A DNA stretch of 64,000 nt from Saprospirales bacterium (GTDB taxonomy: Bacteria; Bacteroidota; Bacteroidia; Chitinophagales; Saprospiraceae), in contig JADJYG010000006.1 in NCBI GenBank assembly GCA_016719895.1, forward strand, positions 62,001 through 126,000. Direction: 5' to 3'. The notes below the pieces were generated by a model. That model did not search any database. It saw only the letters and a list, made by a program, of their open reading frames with translations, and was not told the DNA's origin. Shown in pieces: positions 27,421-35,327 of the stretch; within the stretch, counting starts at the first letter, position 1; each line of letters starts with the position of its first letter. The position numbers and the translations under genes are program-made.

Positions 27421-29196
27421 ATGAAACGGAAATCTGCTCTGCCTGTCCGGCTCCAATACGCCGTTGTCCTGTTGTTGCTGGCCTCAGGGCCAGCACTTTT
27501 TGCACAAACCAACATCTGGTCCACCAACCCCCTTGCCGAGCAAATCCTGTTGGGCAATTACAATCCGGCCGACTATGTGGCCTCTACGGTCATTTCCGAC
27601 CTGCCGTCGGTTACCGGCGGCATACACGCCCGTGTGTCAGCCGACAGCCTGAAGGCGTATATCGTGCGGCTGAGCCAGTTTGGCACCCGCAACACAGGGG
27701 CCGACACCGTATCGGCCACGACGGGGATGGGCGCTGCCCGGCGCTGGGTGTATCAAAAACTCGAGGAATTCAGCCTGGCCAATGAAGGCCGGCTGGTGGT
27801 GTCGTACCTGCAGTTTGACCAAAATATCTGCGGGATGGGCCGGCACCGGAACATTTTTGCCGTATTGCCCGGTTCGAACCCATCCAACCATGGCGTCATA
27901 CTGATCGAAGGGCATATCGACAGCCGATGCAATGACGAGTGTGACGTCGTGTGCGACGCCGAGGGCGTGGAAGACAATGCCACCGGCACGGCGCTGGTGC
28001 TGGAGCTGGCCCGCGTGATGGCCCGGTATACCTTCGAAAATACGATTGTATTTGTAACCACTACCGGTGAAGAGCAGGGCTTGCTGGGCGCCAGGGCTTT
28101 TGTACAGTATATCCAGAGTAAAAACATTCCATTACGCGCCGTTTTGAACAACGACGTGATCGGAGGGGTCATTTGCGGTCAGACCTCGTCTGCGCCCTCC
28201 TGCCCTGGACTGAATCATATTGATTCCACGAGCGTCCGGTTGTTCTCGGCTGGCAGCGCCAACTCGCAGAACAAACAACTGGCCCGTTTTGTCAAACTCC
28301 AGTATATCGAAAATATCCGGCCTACCGCTACTGTACCGATGATTGTGCGCATCATGAGTCCGGAGGACCGCACCGGCCGCGGCGGCGATCATATTCCATT
28401 CCGGGAAAAAGGTTACGCATCCATCCGTTTTACAGCTGCCAACGAACATGGCGACGCCTCTAATGGCCCGGATTATACCGACCGCCAGCACACTTCCAGC
28501 GACGTGCTCGGCGTGGATACCGACGGCGATCAAGCCGTCGATTCCTTCTTTGTTCAATTCAACTACCTGGCCCGCAATGCCGTCATTAACGGCAATGCCG
28601 CTGCTGTAGCCGCCCGGAATGTTCCCACGCCAACAGGTTATTCCTTGCTGCGCTCCAGCAACGCCGGCATTGGTTTGCTGGATGTGCAGATCGAAGATCC
28701 AGCAACCATTGGCACCTACCGGGTGGCCCTGCGCACGGCGTCGCTGGATTGGGATACGGTGTTTACCCTCAGCGGTGCCACCTTTGGCACTTTCCCGGCG
28801 CCGCCGACCGGAGCGCTGTATGTCAGCGTGGCCGGTGTGGATGCCGAGGGAGGAGAGAGCTTGTTTTCCGGCGAAAAATTTGTATTCATCACCGGTGCTG
28901 TTGAACCCGAAGCTGAACCGGGAAAAAATATTACCCTGCTGCAAAACCGCCCTAATCCGTTCGATGAGGCAACCTGGATTTCCTTTTGGGTGAACCAGGC
29001 GCCCGAGTACCGGCAGGCACAAATCCTGATCAGCGATCTGCAGGGTAAATTGGTGGCGCAACTCCCGGTTGACATCCGGACCGGTCTCAACGAGGTATTA
29101 TACACGCACGGTTACGGCGTGCGTGGCGCCTTTGCCTACGCTCTTCAGATCGACGGTCGCACGGTGGATGTGCGGCAGATGGTGTTTGCGAATTAA
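27421..29196 (+). CDS. M28-family zinc peptidase with T9SS type A sorting domain
   Basis: A secreted aminopeptidase-like enzyme of 591 residues with a signal peptide ending LFAQ (about 29). The dinuclear-zinc M28 motifs are in order: GHIDSR (His165), VEDNATGT (Asp185), catalytic TTTGEEQGLLGA (Glu217/218), LNNDVIGG (Asp245), and the final metal His in GGDHIPFREKGY. A fibronectin-like spacer follows, then a type A sorting domain starting LLQNRPNPFDEATW. The bond specificity cannot be read from the sequence. It is divergent from the broken M43 gene (233-bp gap) and is followed by a 58-bp satellite array. Confidence 0.93.
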   Translation: MKRKSALPVRLQYAVVLLLLASGPALFAQTNIWSTNPLAEQILLGNYNPADYVASTVISDLPSVTGGIHARVSADSLKAYIVRLSQFGTRNTGADTVSATTGMGAARRWVYQKLEEFSLANEGRLVVSYLQFDQNICGMGRHRNIFAVLPGSNPSNHGVILIEGHIDSRCNDECDVVCDAEGVEDNATGTALVLELARVMARYTFENTIVFVTTTGEEQGLLGARAFVQYIQSKNIPLRAVLNNDVIGGVICGQTSSAPSCPGLNHIDSTSVRLFSAGSANSQNKQLARFVKLQYIENIRPTATVPMIVRIMSPEDRTGRGGDHIPFREKGYASIRFTAANEHGDASNGPDYTDRQHTSSDVLGVDTDGDQAVDSFFVQFNYLARNAVINGNAAAVAARNVPTPTGYSLLRSSNAGIGLLDVQIEDPATIGTYRVALRTASLDWDTVFTLSGATFGTFPAPPTGALYVSVAGVDAEGGESLFSGEKFVFITGAVEPEAEPGKNITLLQNRPNPFDEATWISFWVNQAPEYRQAQILISDLQGKLVAQLPVDIRTGLNEVLYTHGYGVRGAFAYALQIDGRTVDVRQMVFAN

Positions 29197-29618
29197 TGGA
29201 CAGGATTTTTTTGTCCGTAGAGTAGATGGACAGGATCAGCAGGATTTCTCAGGATGGACAGGATTTTTTTGTCCGTAGAGTAGATGGACAGGATTAGCAG
29301 GATTTCTCAGGATGGACAGGATTTTTTTGTCCGTAGAGTAGATGGACAGGATCAGCAGGATTTCTCAGGATAGACAGGATTTTTTTGTCCGTAGGGCAGA
29401 TGGACAGGATCAGCAGGATTTCTCAGGATGGACAGGATTTTTTTGTCCGTAGGGCAGATGGACAGGATCAGCAGGATTTCTCAGGATAGACGGGATTTTT
29501 TTGTCCGTAGGATAGATGGACAGGATTAGCAGGATTTCTCAGGATGGACAGGATTTTTTTGTCCGTAGGGTAGATGGACAGGATTAGCAGGATTTCTCAG
29601 GATGGACAGGATTTCTCA
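29196..29618. repeat. 58-bp tandem satellite array (about seven copies)
   Basis: GTCCGTAG recurs at 29213, 29271, 29329, 29387, 29445, 29503 and 29561, an exact 58-bp period. Each unit contains GATGGACAGGAT, AGCAGGATTTCTCAGGAT and a T7 run followed by GTCCGTAG. Variation is limited to a few positions (ATCAGC/ATTAGC, GAGTAG/GGGCAG/GGATAG). There are no unique spacers, so it is not CRISPR. The array begins directly at the M28 stop codon. Confidence 0.95.
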
Positions 29619-29664
29619 TGTTGCACCTGCTAAACAGTTCTCACACAGGAATAAATTCACTCAA

Positions 29665-29704
29665 CCCTGAGAAATCCTGAGAAATCCTGTTCATCCTGTC
29701 CAAT
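29665..29704. repeat. Inverted arm of the satellite word
   Basis: CCTGAGAAATCC, repeated twice and followed by TGTTCATCCTGTCC, is the reverse complement of the satellite words GGATTTCTCAGG and GGACAGGAT. It lies about 50 bp past the array end, so transcripts through the region could fold into a long hairpin. Confidence 0.8.
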
Positions 29705-29749
29705 CACGCTACGGACGGAACAAAAATGCTGTCCCATCCGATTACACCC

Positions 29750-30352
29750 TCACTGTATCACATTTTGATCGGCCAGATCGCTCACCAGATCGGGCAATAC
29801 CGAGCCGAAGAATTTGTAGGCCTGTACGATCGCTTTGGGCGACACGCCGCCTTCCACCCAGTAATAGTATTCAAACCCGACCCGATCTTTCAGCATAAAG
29901 GTATTGAACATGAGGTATTTGACATTGAGGTTGTTTACTGCCCGCAGGATATCGATTTCCTTGGCTTTGGGTTCAAGGACGAATAAGGTTTGAAATTTGA
30001 CGAAGCGACCTTTTTCATCCGCCCGGATCCACGTGCGGTAAGATTCTTTGATGACGTGCTCGTCTTCGCTGGCCTGGATGTCGAAAAAAGCATTGGAAAA
30101 GATTTCCGCCACGGCTTCCTGGCTGAGGTTTTCTCTTGAAATCATGCCGTTTTGCATATCGATTGGATTTGAAATGGTGATGGTTGATGTAGTGGATGGA
30201 AGGGCAGGCGGTTCTGTTTTCGCCGGGTCTTCGGCTTCCGGGGGTAGTACCGGGTGCGCGGGGGCTGAAAACCAGGTTTTCGGGTTCAGCCAGACCCAAG
30301 GCGCCGGCAAGCCGGCTTTCGGCGGGCCGGATCCCTGTTCATTCGATGCCAT
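29750..30352 (-). CDS. YbjN-like domain protein
   Basis: 200 residues, no signal peptide. Residues 1-65 are Pro/Ala-rich and probably disordered. The remainder (from about MQNGMISRENL) looks like a YbjN/type III chaperone-like alpha-beta fold: helix, DEHVIKESYRTWIRADE, strand FVKFQTLFVLEP, helix KEIDILRAVNNLNVKYLM, strands FNTFMLKDRVGFEYYYWVE, and a C-terminal helix. Such proteins are thought to act as small cytoplasmic accessory or chaperone factors, so a role with the neighbouring CHAT/sigma cluster is only inference. An internal start at the Met before QNGMIS would remove the Pro-rich part. It follows the membrane protein gene at 30393 on the same strand after 40 bp, so it is likely in its operon. 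Confidence 0.7.
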   Translation of the reverse strand: MASNEQGSGPPKAGLPAPWVWLNPKTWFSAPAHPVLPPEAEDPAKTEPPALPSTTSTITISNPIDMQNGMISRENLSQEAVAEIFSNAFFDIQASEDEHVIKESYRTWIRADEKGRFVKFQTLFVLEPKAKEIDILRAVNNLNVKYLMFNTFMLKDRVGFEYYYWVEGGVSPKAIVQAYKFFGSVLPDLVSDLADQNVIQ

Positions 30353-30392
30353 GATGAAGGAAGGTTAACTGTTGAGCAATAATTGGGTGGTC

Positions 30393-30890
30393 TCAGAATG
30401 TCATAGCCAACCCGATACCCAGCCCTTGTGGGGCTGCCTGCATCCGGAAACTGAGCGGATGCCCGCCGCCGACCACGGTGTTGTACCGTTGTACGGCGGC
30501 CTTGCCTTTGCCCGACCAACCGACAGCCTGAATAATGGCGCCGGTGAGCAGCAGGCCGGCGCCGCCAAGCAACAGCCCGGTGGCGCTCCCGCCATCGCCG
30601 TTGCTGTTCAACTGCTTCATCAGGGCCACGGTCTCCAGGCCCAGGCCGCCGATCATAACGACGGTGCCGATCGTGCGCATGTTTTTATATTCCCGGAGGA
30701 GTTGCTCGGCTTCGGCGTCTTTCGCCTGGTGAATGATTTGCTCCAGCGCTTTGGGCGATTTAACCCGGGCGCCTTCGTGGAAAATCTTCCGGCCTTTTAT
30801 TTCCAGCGGCGTGAGCGTTTGTTGTGCCGGTAGAGCGGCAGCGGCAAAGACAAGCAGTACAAAGGCAAGCAAAAAAGGGTGCTTTCGCAT
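30393..30890 (-). CDS. Small exported/membrane protein of unknown function
   Basis: 165 residues from the ATG at 30888-30890, chosen because MRKHPFLLAFVLLVFAAAALPAQ is a clear signal peptide; the longer upstream frame is not protein-like. The mature part begins TLTPLEIKGRKIFHEG. It has a charged helix (KALEQIIHQAKDAEAEQLLREYKNMR), then two hydrophobic Gly-rich segments (TVVMIGGLGLETVALM and GLLLGGAGLLLTGAIIQAVGW). It ends with a short strand GLGIGLAMTF. The ending fits a small membrane protein of a type common in Bacteroidota, with no assigned activity. Located 204 bp downstream of the TPR-CHAT gene on the same strand. Confidence 0.75.
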   Translation of the reverse strand: MRKHPFLLAFVLLVFAAAALPAQQTLTPLEIKGRKIFHEGARVKSPKALEQIIHQAKDAEAEQLLREYKNMRTIGTVVMIGGLGLETVALMKQLNSNGDGGSATGLLLGGAGLLLTGAIIQAVGWSGKGKAAVQRYNTVVGGGHPLSFRMQAAPQGLGIGLAMTF

Positions 30891-31039
30891 GGTTACAGAT
30901 ATTTGAAGTGAAGAAATACTGGGTGAATAACATGCCCATGTATTGCAATGCCTCGCCCACCGTAACCCCAGGCAGCAAAGAATTTTTAAAAAATCGTAAA
31001 ATATTTTTCGCCTGAAATTTAACTGCTTGGGAATGAATA

Positions 31040-31086
31040 TTTTGCCACCGTCCATCCCCGAGGTTTCGGGGCAGGCCGTCCACCGT
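31040..31086. repeat. Copy A of a ~45-bp palindrome-containing repeat
   Basis: Centred on the palindrome CCCCGAGGTTTCGGGG and flanked by CACCGTCCAT and CAGGCCGTCCACCGT. A second copy, differing at only a few bases, lies at 43026-43071. Copy A sits just past the stop of the TPR-CHAT gene. Confidence 0.8.
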
Positions 31087-31094
31087 CCACCAGC

Positions 31095-34000
31095 TCAGTT
31101 CAGCACGAACATTGCCCAATACCAGGGGCCTTGCTCCGCGTATTTCCGGGACATATCGCGTTGGGTTTGTGAAAACGCGCGGCGCAGCGAGCCGTCTTTT
31201 CGCGCCTGCCAGTTTTTATACAACGCGGTCATGAATTCGGCGCCGCTCCGGTCGTTTACCGACCACAGGGAGGAAATCAGGCGCTGCACACCGGCCAGGC
31301 GGAACGCGCGCTGCAGGCCGTACACGCCTTCCATGCCCCGGACATCGCCGACGCCGCTTTCGCAGGCCGACAAAACGGCCAGTTTGGTATTCGAAAAGTG
31401 ACAGGCGGCGATTTCGGAACCGTACAGCACCTGGTCGTCGGCATGCGCCGAGCGCCGCGCCGCCAGCGGGGCCGAGGGGTCGGAGCCGCTCAGGTAGAGC
31501 CGGACCTCGTTCAGCGGGTACTGTTCGAGCGGCGTCTCGCAAGGCGATTGCGGGTTGACCCAGGCCCGGCTGCCGGCTTTGGCATGAATGGCAAAGTGCA
31601 GCAAATCCGGCGCCGCAAACTGCCGGCCGGCTGATTTGTACAGGGCCTCCGCAGCCTGGTTTTTCCGGCAACTCATGACGAAGACAAGCGCCCGGCGCAG
31701 GATATCCTCGCACGAATCTAGCTCCACACCGCTGAAAGGCAGCGACTGCAAAGCGCCCCGGCTGGGCTCCTCCAGCAGCGCAATGGGCGTGCCGGCATAG
31801 TCGAGCCCGCCGGTGAGCAGGGCGGTTTTGATGCTGTTGAAAGGAAGATCGTGCCCATCGATGAGGTCGGTCATGGCGCCGAGGGCGCAGAGCTCGTAGC
31901 GGCCGACGAGCGCCTGCCCGCTGTCCGGCTTGATGGCGGGAAAGGCGATTTGATGCAGTAATCCATCGGGGATGTAATACACCGTTTCGATACCGGACAG
32001 TTGTGCCTCCAGGGGTTTCCAGAGCAAGTGATACAGGCTGCCGGGGCCTCGGCCATACATTTGTTTGCACTCATACGGGCTGCGCATGCTGATTTTTGCA
32101 GCCAATTGTTCCTGGGTACACAGACGCAACATGAGCGGGTGCTGGTAGCCCTGCCGTATCACAAAGGCTACGTACCAGGTGTGGGCGGGCGAGCCGGGGT
32201 GTTCGAGTTCGGTGTAGTGCGAAAACTGGATAGCGGCTTCTTTTTTCCCCAGAGCGCCCTGGAGCGTGTCGTAGGGCGCTGTTGCGAAAGCCGCGCGGAA
32301 GCCGGCCGATTGTTGGGACAGGGTTTTTTCCAGCCGGTCGGCGGCGCGTTGCAGGCTGTCGATCTGTACGGGGTTGAATCGGCGGAGGCTGTCGGGGCTG
32401 GTCAGTTCGCGGTTGATTTGCGCCTGCAGGGTGGTCCAGTGCTCAAATTGTGCAGCCAGTTCCGGGTTTCCGCCGGTTTCGATGTCCGCCCGGATGGACG
32501 CCGCGGAGCGCTGGAGGAGGCCGTTGAGCAGCATGGTATTGCGCAGGGCCATCCATTGGGCTTCGGGGTATTGTTCGCGGAAGCGCCAGGCGAAGTCGCG
32601 GATCTGGCTGAAATTGGAGTCGATGGCGCCGAGGAGTAGTTCTTTGCCCTGCGTAGAGAGCACGGGGAAGTTGCGTCGGAGTTTGTCGCGCAGGAGACTG
32701 TCGGCTTTTGTCAGCACCTGGTAGCTTTCGGGGATGGCGCCCTGTTTTTCGAGGAATTCGCTAAACAGCAGGCGTGTGGTGATATTTTGGTCGATGTCGG
32801 CAGCAGGGTGGCCGTCATACCATTCCAGGGCTTTCCGGTAATAATATTCGGCTTTTTCCCGGTTTTTTTTCTTTTCCCAGGCAACCGCCAGGTTGTGCAG
32901 CGTGGAGGCGTGTTCCGGGCGGTTAGGCCGCTTTTGTGCCCAGAACTGAAGCGAGCGGTCGAGAATTCTTATAGCAGAATCATAGCGGCCGGTCAAAATG
33001 TTGATGTGCGTCTGTTGATGGGCCAAGATATAGTAGGTGTCTTCATCTTGCCGGATTCTATCCTCTCCTTGCGCGAACAGCTGTTCCATCAAAAGGGCAC
33101 CGTCTTTCTGCCTGCCTTGAGCTAAGTATATTTGTACGCGAGTCAACTGTAGATTTAGTAAAACCGGATGTGATTTTGGCAAGATACTGTCTGCAATGAC
33201 CAGGCCTTCCTGCACTACGGCTTCTGCCTGGTCGCACATACCTAAGAGCATATAGGCGGAGGCAAGCGTGCCGGATAACGCTACGGCCGGCAAGATATAC
33301 TTTGACTGTAGGGAGTCGTTCAGAATCCGCCACCCCCTTTCGGCCAGGGGCAGGCATTTTTCATAGTTCCCGGAATGTAAATATGTCTGTGCTGTATTGC
33401 CAAGGAAATATAAAAAGTTGGGATGGACGGTTATTTTCTTTTTTTCTGCGGTTTTCAGGGCTTCTTCATAACAAGAAACAGACTTTTCTATTTGACCCAG
33501 ATTAAAGTAAACCTCTCCCAAGTTATTAAGCATAAAACTTAAGTCCACCTGGGCAATAAAGATGTTTTTGCGGACTTTAGCCACAGCGCTCAGCAAATAT
33601 TTTTCCGCTTCTTCAAATTGTTTGAGCTGGGTGCAGATGGTTCCGAGCATGTTTTCTGATAGGACATACATGGTATTTTCCTCCTGGTCGAAGACAATGC
33701 GTGAAATGTCCAATATTTCCAGTGCAAGGGTTTTAGCCTGGACAAACTGCCGTTGCTTGTATCGCAGGACGGCCACACTCAATGCGCTGCTTAACCATTG
33801 CAAATCATTTTTCCCACTGGTTCTGGCGATATTGTCCAAAGATTTTTCGAGATATGGGAGAGATTCTCCAAGGCGATCCTGCAATATGAGTAGCCCTCCT
33901 TTGATCGATAGGCAGGCACCATACAACGAGCTGTCTTGCAAGTGATTTTTTTCAACGGTTTCTATAGCAATATCTATATTTTGGTGCGCCCGCTCGAAGT

Positions 34001-34403
34001 CTCCCAGATATGAATACACTGTGCTTCTATTGACATAGAGTGCGCCGAAATCGGAATGGCCGGCTGGCAGCCGTTTTTCCATGATTATTTGGGCCCTTTC
34101 ATACAATTCCAATGCGCCCTTATAGTCGCCTTTGCCACTAACGCACATTGTCCCCAGGTTTATCAAAGCGTTGGCATACCATTCGTGCTCTTCGCCGACT
34201 TCTTGTTTGCATTGTTCCATGGCCTGCTCCGCTGCCTGACACGCCGCCATAAATTTTCCTTTGGCATAAAGTCGATCTGCCCGGTCGTTTAACTCCTTGC
34301 AGCCCATAGCAGCGGGTTCTTGCGCAGACAGCAGGCAGGTGGATAGAACAACGAGCAACAGTGCCGGCAAAAACGCCGGCTTGAACCGGAAATACATGGC
34401 CAT
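31095..34403 (-). CDS. TPR-CHAT protein, putative caspase-like cysteine protease
   Basis: 1102 residues from the ATG at 34401-34403 (or 34397); the further upstream frame is discarded because a signal peptide (LLLVVLSTCLLSAQ) starts here. About 30-600 is an array of TPR helices (AACQAAEQAMEQ, GDYKGALELYERAQII, QIEKSVSCYEEALKTAEK). A coiled segment follows (about 640-780), then a C-terminal CHAT peptidase domain with the expected dyad: His in LLHFAIHAKAG (about 942) and Cys in AVLSACESGVG (about 1014), plus LISSLWSVNDRSGAEFM. CHAT enzymes are caspase/separase relatives whose TPR part usually gates activation. The signal peptide implies periplasmic or surface location. It is preceded by a papain-like peptidase gene (32-bp gap) and the sigma/anti-sigma fusion. 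Confidence 0.9.
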   Translation of the reverse strand: MAMYFRFKPAFLPALLLVVLSTCLLSAQEPAAMGCKELNDRADRLYAKGKFMAACQAAEQAMEQCKQEVGEEHEWYANALINLGTMCVSGKGDYKGALELYERAQIIMEKRLPAGHSDFGALYVNRSTVYSYLGDFERAHQNIDIAIETVEKNHLQDSSLYGACLSIKGGLLILQDRLGESLPYLEKSLDNIARTSGKNDLQWLSSALSVAVLRYKQRQFVQAKTLALEILDISRIVFDQEENTMYVLSENMLGTICTQLKQFEEAEKYLLSAVAKVRKNIFIAQVDLSFMLNNLGEVYFNLGQIEKSVSCYEEALKTAEKKKITVHPNFLYFLGNTAQTYLHSGNYEKCLPLAERGWRILNDSLQSKYILPAVALSGTLASAYMLLGMCDQAEAVVQEGLVIADSILPKSHPVLLNLQLTRVQIYLAQGRQKDGALLMEQLFAQGEDRIRQDEDTYYILAHQQTHINILTGRYDSAIRILDRSLQFWAQKRPNRPEHASTLHNLAVAWEKKKNREKAEYYYRKALEWYDGHPAADIDQNITTRLLFSEFLEKQGAIPESYQVLTKADSLLRDKLRRNFPVLSTQGKELLLGAIDSNFSQIRDFAWRFREQYPEAQWMALRNTMLLNGLLQRSAASIRADIETGGNPELAAQFEHWTTLQAQINRELTSPDSLRRFNPVQIDSLQRAADRLEKTLSQQSAGFRAAFATAPYDTLQGALGKKEAAIQFSHYTELEHPGSPAHTWYVAFVIRQGYQHPLMLRLCTQEQLAAKISMRSPYECKQMYGRGPGSLYHLLWKPLEAQLSGIETVYYIPDGLLHQIAFPAIKPDSGQALVGRYELCALGAMTDLIDGHDLPFNSIKTALLTGGLDYAGTPIALLEEPSRGALQSLPFSGVELDSCEDILRRALVFVMSCRKNQAAEALYKSAGRQFAAPDLLHFAIHAKAGSRAWVNPQSPCETPLEQYPLNEVRLYLSGSDPSAPLAARRSAHADDQVLYGSEIAACHFSNTKLAVLSACESGVGDVRGMEGVYGLQRAFRLAGVQRLISSLWSVNDRSGAEFMTALYKNWQARKDGSLRRAFSQTQRDMSRKYAEQGPWYWAMFVLN

Positions 34404-34435
34404 AGATGCGGATAGTTTTAGTGAATAGAAATGTA

Positions 34436-35287
34436 TCAGGGCAGATACACGGTATATGCTTCCAGGAGCATTTGCCGGAAATCGGCATAGCGTATTTTGA
34501 TAAAACCCGCGCGCCCCCAGCCGGCGCCGAAACTGCCCATCAGCGTGATGGCGCCGCCCTGGTCGGCATCGTCGTAGCCCACGACTACGAAGGCGTGGCC
34601 GGTTTGGGCGTCGGGGTCGATGCGGTCGGGCAGCCACCACTCGTCGCCTTCTCCGATCTGCGCGAAATTGGGCGACAAGGACAGGCCCACCAGCACCGGT
34701 ATGCGCAGCGACAGGCGGTTTTTTACAGCCCTCATCCGGGTTTCCGGCCGGTCTGTTTCGCTGAAAATACGGAAGTACGCTTTGATCCGGTGGCTCGCCG
34801 CTGCCTGGTGTTGCTTATCGCCAGGCAGGGGCTGACATCGTTTTGTGGAGTTGGGGAATATGCCGGCGGGGCAAATGCCGCGTTGCAGCGCCAGATGCAG
34901 GACGTGGGGAATCAGCGCGCCTGAACTACAGTCGCCCGGCTTGTACACCGCCTGGTTGTACAGGTATGAGGCCGACAGCTGGAGGGCGTCCACATCAGCG
35001 ATGTTTTTGGAGAATCTCAGGCGGTAGGCCTGTTGGACGAGCCAGATGTGCACTACCGCCCAGGGCACGCAACTGCCGATATCGCCCTGGCTGCGGGGCG
35101 TGGGGTAGCGATCGAGTACGGAAACTTTGGGTTCTATGGTCCGGAAAGAATCGAGGGGCTCCAGTGGCACGGCCGCTGCGGAATCGGGGTGGTGCACAAA
35201 ACCGCCCGGCACGACCTGGGCTGATGCGCCGATACTGCCAAGCACTAAAAGGAACAAAAGTGCGCTGTTTTCAGGAATAGTTCGCAT
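34436..35287 (-). CDS. Exported papain-like (C1A) peptidase lacking the usual Asn
   Basis: 283 residues from the ATG at 35285-35287, where a signal peptide begins (LLFLLVLGSIGASAQ). Papain-fold landmarks: oxyanion Gln and nucleophile in RSQGDIGSCVPWAVVH (Gln67, Cys73), the LQLSASYLYNQAVYK segment, a GDCSSGALIPHVL loop, and catalytic His in TGHAFVVVGYDD (His231). The third position, normally Asn in xNSWG, reads MGSFGAGWG, so the Asn is replaced by Gly251. The Cys-His pair is kept, so activity may persist in altered form. The gene lies between the sigma/anti-sigma fusion and the TPR-CHAT gene with short gaps, consistent with one leftward operon. Confidence 0.85.
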   Translation of the reverse strand: MRTIPENSALLFLLVLGSIGASAQVVPGGFVHHPDSAAAVPLEPLDSFRTIEPKVSVLDRYPTPRSQGDIGSCVPWAVVHIWLVQQAYRLRFSKNIADVDALQLSASYLYNQAVYKPGDCSSGALIPHVLHLALQRGICPAGIFPNSTKRCQPLPGDKQHQAAASHRIKAYFRIFSETDRPETRMRAVKNRLSLRIPVLVGLSLSPNFAQIGEGDEWWLPDRIDPDAQTGHAFVVVGYDDADQGGAITLMGSFGAGWGRAGFIKIRYADFRQMLLEAYTVYLP

Positions 35288-35327
35288 AGTCGGATGTACA
35301 AGGGTTCGGCGAAGAGAAAAACAGGGT

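Noticed and set aside
29196..29618. CRISPR-like array
   Set aside because: The 58-bp units are contiguous with no unique spacers and there are no cas genes nearby.
31095..34403. TPR-CHAT as a type III-E CRISPR protease (Csx29)
   Set aside because: No Cas7-11 gene, no CRISPR array, and this protein has a signal peptide, which does not fit a cytoplasmic Csx29.
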